A program made the translations under genes and the position numbers. Shown piece after piece: positions 60,299 to 64,000 of a DNA stretch of 64,000 bases. Numbering within the stretch: position 1 is the first letter of the stretch; each line of letters begins with the position of its first letter. Source of the stretch: JAHFDS01 sp964593795 (GTDB lineage: Bacteria; Myxococcota_A; Polyangia; JAHFDS01); NCBI GenBank assembly GCA_964593795.1, contig CAZQJC010000259.1:62001-126000 (forward strand), in the 5' to 3' direction. A model generated the notes under the pieces. The model saw only the letters and a list, made by a program, of their open reading frames with translations, ran no database searches and was not told the DNA's origin.

Positions 60299-62223
60299 GG
60301 TAGCACGCCCCCGCTCGCGCCCGTCGCGCGTGGCATCACGCGATCGTGGTCGAGCAGCCACGCGTAGGCGCGCGAGGCGGCGCGCAGCGTGCGCAGGCGT
60401 TCCCGGTCGACCGGTCGCACCGCCAGGGGTTCCCCGTGACGGTAGCCCGGCCCGAGCGCCGCGGGCCCCGGATCGTAGCGGAAGCGCGTGGGCGCCCCGC
60501 CGTCGAGCGACCCGAGCAGCACGGCATCTCCCTCGACCGAGAGCACGCCTCCCTGCAGGAACGCGATCGCGCTCTTGCCCGGCTCCGCGAGGAGGTCGCG
60601 CCCGAGGAAGTGGTGAGAGGCCTCGAGCCCGAGGCGCCCGAGCACGGTCGGCGGGACATCGACGTGGCTCGCGGCCTCGTCGCGCACCGAGGCGCCCTGG
60701 ATCCCTGGACCCGCGACGAGCAGTCCCGTCCACGTGTGCCCGACGTGCGGCACGCCGAGCTCGTCCTGGTGCTCGCGCTGCCAGGCGTTCGGCTGCCCGT
60801 GGTCCCCCGTGATCACGAAGATCGTGCGGTCGAGCTGCCCGGCCTTCCGGACCGCCTCCACGAGCCCGCCGATCGCGCGGTCGGTGAACGCGAGCGCGCG
60901 CGCGTAGGCGAGGTCCGGATCGTCCGGCGTGACCTCGCCGGGCAGGGCGTAGGGGGTGTGCGTGGAGAACGTGTAGATCGACAGGAGGATCGGACGGTCC
61001 CGCGGCCGCTGCCGGTAGAGGTCCTTCGCCACCGCCATCAGCTGATCGTCGGCCGACCACACGAACCGGACGAGGTCGTAGGACCGCGCCATCAGCGCGT
61101 GCAGGTTGTCGAAGCTCGGGTCACTCGCGGCGAGCCAGGCGCGCGCGTAACCGGCTTCGCCGAGGATGTCGGGCAGCGAGCGTGTCGCGATCGACAGGTG
61201 CTCGGCCGCGATGGCGCGGCTCGGGTGGCTCCAGAGCCCGAGGTGGAGGTTCATGTTGCCCTCCCCCGAGGGGAAGCCGGCCGAGTGGCCGTGCACGAAG
61301 GCGACGCCGCGCTCCTGCCACAGCTGCGTGAGGTTCGGCGCGAGCTCGCGCGCCCGCGGGCTGCGGAGGTCGAGCGTCCAGCCGCGAAGGGACTCGATGG
61401 CGATCATGATCACGTCGGGCCGTCCGCCCATCGGTCGCCCGCGAAAGCGCGCGAGGCTCGCGGCCTCGTCCGGCACCGGCCGCCAGAGCGGGAACGGCCC
61501 CGGCGAGGGCGCGCGCCCGAGCGCGAGCGCGAGCGCCTCGAAGTCGGCCGGGGTCGGCGGAGACAGCTCGAAGAGCGCGCGGCCGAGATCGAGCGAGAGG
61601 CCGCACTCGAACGGCGCCACCAGGCGCCACTTCCGCCGAGCCGGCTCGAGGTAGATGCTGCCGCCCAGGCACGCCAGGCCCACGAGGCCCAGCCAGCGCG
61701 CCCGGGGTACGCGCACCGGACGGCGCGGTGCGAGCAGGAACGCCACGAGCGGCAGCCCGGCCGCCGCGACCGACGCCGCGAGGGCGGGCACGTCCTGGGC
61801 CAAAAAGCGCGTCGCCTCGGCCCGCGCGCCGGCGTCGGAGACCCGCGCAAGGGCGCCGTGCAAGAAGACGCCGTGCAGCCTGAGACCCATCCATCTCCGC
61901 AGGTGCACGTCGATCTCGCAGCCGAGAAGGTGCAGGCCGACCAGCACCAGCACGAGCGCGGAGAGCCGCCGCCCCCGCGGTCCGAGGCGCCACGAGACGC
62001 CAGCCAGCGCGGCCGCGCCGAGGAGCAGCAGGGCGAGCTCCGCGACGATCGCGATGGGGACGAAGCGCCAGGGCAGCACGGCGACGCCCACCCCGCGCGG
62101 CGTCGGCAGGTAGTAGAGGGCCCAGATCGACCCGAGGCGCGCGAGGACCAGCGCGACGAAGAGCACCACCCAGCGCAAGTTCAGCTCGCGCCACGGTGTC
62201 GCCGCCGGCAACGCATCGCTCAC
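60295..62223 (-). CDS. LtaS-like membrane sulfatase-fold phosphotransferase
   Basis: 642 residues from GTG at 62223 (GTGA). Five membrane helices in residues 17-185, then a sulfatase-fold domain from about 266 (PDVIMIAIESLRGWTLD, GDHGQPNAW, GVPHVGHTWTGLLVAGPG). This is the layout of lipoteichoic-acid synthase and phosphoethanolamine transferases, which move a lipid-derived phospho-alcohol onto an acceptor. The nucleophile region reads FPSGEGNM, with Ser where LtaS has Thr, so activity is uncertain. A phosphonolipid or phospholipid donor from the neighbouring genes is conceivable. Confidence 0.78.
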   Translation of the reverse strand: MSDALPAATPWRELNLRWVVLFVALVLARLGSIWALYYLPTPRGVGVAVLPWRFVPIAIVAELALLLLGAAALAGVSWRLGPRGRRLSALVLVLVGLHLLGCEIDVHLRRWMGLRLHGVFLHGALARVSDAGARAEATRFLAQDVPALAASVAAAGLPLVAFLLAPRRPVRVPRARWLGLVGLACLGGSIYLEPARRKWRLVAPFECGLSLDLGRALFELSPPTPADFEALALALGRAPSPGPFPLWRPVPDEAASLARFRGRPMGGRPDVIMIAIESLRGWTLDLRSPRARELAPNLTQLWQERGVAFVHGHSAGFPSGEGNMNLHLGLWSHPSRAIAAEHLSIATRSLPDILGEAGYARAWLAASDPSFDNLHALMARSYDLVRFVWSADDQLMAVAKDLYRQRPRDRPILLSIYTFSTHTPYALPGEVTPDDPDLAYARALAFTDRAIGGLVEAVRKAGQLDRTIFVITGDHGQPNAWQREHQDELGVPHVGHTWTGLLVAGPGIQGASVRDEAASHVDVPPTVLGRLGLEASHHFLGRDLLAEPGKSAIAFLQGGVLSVEGDAVLLGSLDGGAPTRFRYDPGPAALGPGYRHGEPLAVRPVDRERLRTLRAASRAYAWLLDHDRVMPRATGASGGVLP

Positions 62224-63194
62224 GACGCGGCCGCCGGCGGGCTGCGCGTCTCGCCCGGCGCGCGCGCGCAGAGCCAGCGCGTGCGGAGGTGGCGCAGGAC
62301 GATCGTGTTGTTGCGGCGCTCCGGGTCGCCTCCGCCACGGTTGATCCGTCCTAGGCTCGTGCGCCGGTGCAGGGGCGCGAGGCTCCACACGTTCAGGCAG
62401 TACCGCCGCGCGGGGAGCACGTACTTGGGCGCGCGGCAGTGCGCGCTGATCCAGACGTCGTCCACGAAGAAGGCGGCCTCGGGGGCGCTGTCGTACGCGA
62501 ACAGCGCCTCGAGGTCGAGGTCGCGCGGCCGCACGAGGTAGCCGGAATACCCCTGCAGGACATCGACCTGCCGCGGGCGCGAGACGCGCGTGCCCTTGAT
62601 GGGTGCGGGGGGCCGCCCGAGCACGTTCGAAAGGAGCGTCGTCGGCCGGTCGGTCAGGTCCGCGGGCACTCGCCATCCGCTCGCGCCCCAGACGCGGTCC
62701 GGCGCAGCTAGAGCGGCCGCCGCGAAGCCGGCCACGAACCCGGGCGGGTAGAGCTTGTCGTCGTCCACCACGAGCAGCGGCTGACCGGAGGGCTCGTCGC
62801 GCAGCGCCGGCAGGAGCTTGGTGGCCGGCCCGTGGTCCTCGCAGCGGACGAGGCGCACGCCCTCGAGGCGCGACAGCCACGCGGGGACCTCGTAGGCCAG
62901 GCCAGAGCGCCGGCTCCGGTGCGGTAGGTGGATGCGGATCGCGCGCGGCCGGGCGCTCTGCGCGAACAGGCTCTTGAGCGTGGGGCCGAGGTGCGCGATG
63001 CGCTCGGGGGTCGAGGTGAGGCAGACGACGACGTCAGCCGCGGGCGCGCGCGCAGAACGCCGTTGCCAGCGCTCGAGGGAGCGCGAAGCGAGCGCGAGCC
63101 GGTACGCGCCGTCGAGTAGCAGGCAGCGGCCGGAGAGGAAGTCGTAGGCGAGCACGCCCACGCAGGCGGCCAGGATGCCGAACGCCAGCGTCAT
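62220..63194 (-). CDS. Glycosyltransferase-like protein, GT-A type
   Basis: 324 residues, ATG at 63194 (ATGA overlap). An N-terminal hydrophobic helix (LAFGILAACVGVLAYDFL) may anchor it. VVVCLTSTPERIAHLGPTLKSLF, LLVVDDDKLYPPGF (a DDD/DxD metal site) and a late W-x-D-like VDDVWISAHC are the marks of a small GT-A enzyme. It is coupled to the LtaS-like and Stealth-like genes, so it may build the same phosphate-linked glycan. Confidence 0.68.
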   Translation of the reverse strand: MTLAFGILAACVGVLAYDFLSGRCLLLDGAYRLALASRSLERWQRRSARAPAADVVVCLTSTPERIAHLGPTLKSLFAQSARPRAIRIHLPHRSRRSGLAYEVPAWLSRLEGVRLVRCEDHGPATKLLPALRDEPSGQPLLVVDDDKLYPPGFVAGFAAAALAAPDRVWGASGWRVPADLTDRPTTLLSNVLGRPPAPIKGTRVSRPRQVDVLQGYSGYLVRPRDLDLEALFAYDSAPEAAFFVDDVWISAHCRAPKYVLPARRYCLNVWSLAPLHRRTSLGRINRGGGDPERRNNTIVLRHLRTRWLCARAPGETRSPPAAAS

Positions 63195-64000
63195 GCGGCG
63201 CTGCGTGCGCCCTCGCGCTCGAAGCGAGAGGGCTCGGGGAACGTGCGCGCGAGGAAGCGCCGCGCGACGTCCTCGGCCCGACGCGAGGGCCGGGCGCCGA
63301 AGTTGTCGTTCAGGCAGGCCAGCTTGGGGCTCTTGCGGGCGAGGCGCGCGAGCAGCAGCGCGTTCCACAGGGCCACACCCTCGAGGCCCACGTAGCCGAC
63401 TTCGCGGCGCACCTGGTCGCGCGGGACCCACTCGGCCAGGCCCTCGTGCCAGAGGAAATGCGGGTAGAGATGCTCGGTCGCCACGTCTCCGGGCGAGCGG
63501 AACCGGCTGGCGCGTGTGCGCGCGATCGCGGCCGCGAAGACGTCGAGGCAGCGACGAAGGGAAGCGCGATCCACGAACAGCGGGGCTCGCTTGACGCAGG
63601 CTCGCGGTGCCTGGCCGTAGCGCTGGTCGAGCTCATGGTTCGACCACGCGAGGGCGAGGTCCCAGCGCGGGGCGTCCTTGGCGAACCGGCGGGCCGCCCC
63701 GGGCGTCGGCCGGCCATCCGACCAGAGCCGGAGGCGGCCGTCGGGCGTCACGAAGTCACCGGGAGCCACCGAGCGCAGGAACAGGCGATCGTCCTCGAGG
63801 TAGAGGAATCGCTCCGACACGCCCGGCAGGTCGGCCAGGTGCGAGACGATCGCGAACGAGTTGAACGACGGCAGGTGCGCCGGATCGAAGAGCGCGTCGT
63901 GGTGCACGATCTCGACCGCGCCCGGTGCGAGCCAGCGGGGCACCTGCGGCCGCATCGTCACGAGGTGGACGCGCCGCGCCCACGGCGCGAAGCGTTCGAG
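63191..64000 (-). CDS. Stealth-family sugar-phosphate transferase (partial, 5' end outside window)
   Basis: About 270 residues are visible, open to the right edge. Residues begin within RFAPWARRVHLVT, then LFDPAHLPSFNSFAIVSHL with LYLEDDRLFLR, which is Stealth conserved region 2. The later DVATEHLYPHFLWHEG fits region 3. Stealth proteins transfer hexose-1-phosphate groups to make phosphodiester-linked capsular glycans, and the catalytic Asp pair is the EDD here. It fits with the LtaS-like gene downstream. A GTG at 63961 is only an internal codon. Confidence 0.8.
   Translation of the reverse strand, partial: LERFAPWARRVHLVTMRPQVPRWLAPGAVEIVHHDALFDPAHLPSFNSFAIVSHLADLPGVSERFLYLEDDRLFLRSVAPGDFVTPDGRLRLWSDGRPTPGAARRFAKDAPRWDLALAWSNHELDQRYGQAPRACVKRAPLFVDRASLRRCLDVFAAAIARTRASRFRSPGDVATEHLYPHFLWHEGLAEWVPRDQVRREVGYVGLEGVALWNALLLARLARKSPKLACLNDNFGARPSRRAEDVARRFLARTFPEPSRFEREGARSAA

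Overview
This is a very GC-rich (about 70% or more), densely coded stretch of bacterial chromosome. The most likely source is a member of the Myxococcota/Deltaproteobacteria. This rests on the rplU-rpmA-obg operon lying next to TPR and coiled-coil envelope proteins, many lipoproteins, multihaem proteins with CX4CH sites, a secreted Cys-rich ECDDGN-type repeat, and heavy codon bias. The assignment is inference; no rRNA gene is present to settle it. No CRISPR array, insertion sequence or intact RNA gene was seen, and no gene-free gap exceeds 300 bases.

Layout. (1) 1-6.4 kb: housekeeping. A partial TPR protein, a coiled-coil protein, obg, rpmA and rplU lie on the minus strand. On the plus strand are an SPFH protein, an NAD-kinase-like protein and a Nudix/winged-helix regulator, behind a promoter that overlaps a long dyad. 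(2) 6.4-14.1 kb (minus): a six-gene envelope redox operon in which adjacent genes overlap or lie one base apart. It has three haem-binding lipoproteins, two of them with CX4CH sites, then a DUF4266-like and a DUF3570-like protein and a lipoprotein. (3) 14.75-19 kb: a tRNA-3'-end-like remnant, then a phosphonate module: PEP mutase fused to a nucleotidyltransferase, a fatty-acyl-AMP ligase, and a 2-oxoglutarate/Fe(II) dioxygenase of the PhyH family. (4) 19-38.9 kb: an exopolysaccharide locus of the Wzx/Wzy type: YjbH-like barrel, LicC/PntC-like cytidylyltransferase, Wza, Wzy, Wzz, Wzx, glycosyltransferases, FkbM methyltransferase, a secreted hydrolase-like protein and a WcaJ-type initiating sugar transferase. 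(5) 38.9-52.9 kb: a lipid-making region with a one-module fully reducing type I PKS between two acetyltransferase-like genes, phosphonopyruvate decarboxylase, two CDP-alcohol phosphatidyltransferases, a CdsA-like protein, a lipid kinase and a PimA-like glycosyltransferase. (6) 53-64 kb: a trio of secreted Cys-rich proteins, a single-chain ACP / alpha-oxoamine synthase (serine-palmitoyltransferase type) / SDR fusion, an HPr-rel-A-type set (HprK-like kinase, nucleotidyltransferase, PqqD-like), an LtaS-like phosphotransferase, a glycosyltransferase and a partial Stealth-type sugar-phosphate transferase.

How it may work together (inference). PEP mutase at 14.9 kb and phosphonopyruvate decarboxylase at 47.2 kb together make phosphonoacetaldehyde. 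Cytidylyltransferases and CDP-alcohol transferases can activate a phosphonate and attach it to a lipid. The PKS has no thioesterase and could hand its acyl chain to the ACP-AOS-SDR protein to give a sphingoid-like amino alcohol. A GNAT-type acyltransferase and a lipid kinase would complete a ceramide-like lipid. The window may therefore encode a sphingolipid-like or amino-lipid with a phosphonate head group, a phosphonate-decorated polysaccharide, or both. No 2-aminoethylphosphonate transaminase was found here, which is the main gap in this model.

A second sequence-level pattern: at least eleven transcription units have a TANNNT hexamer ending only 5-9 bases before the chosen start codon, which suggests that leaderless mRNAs are common in this genome.
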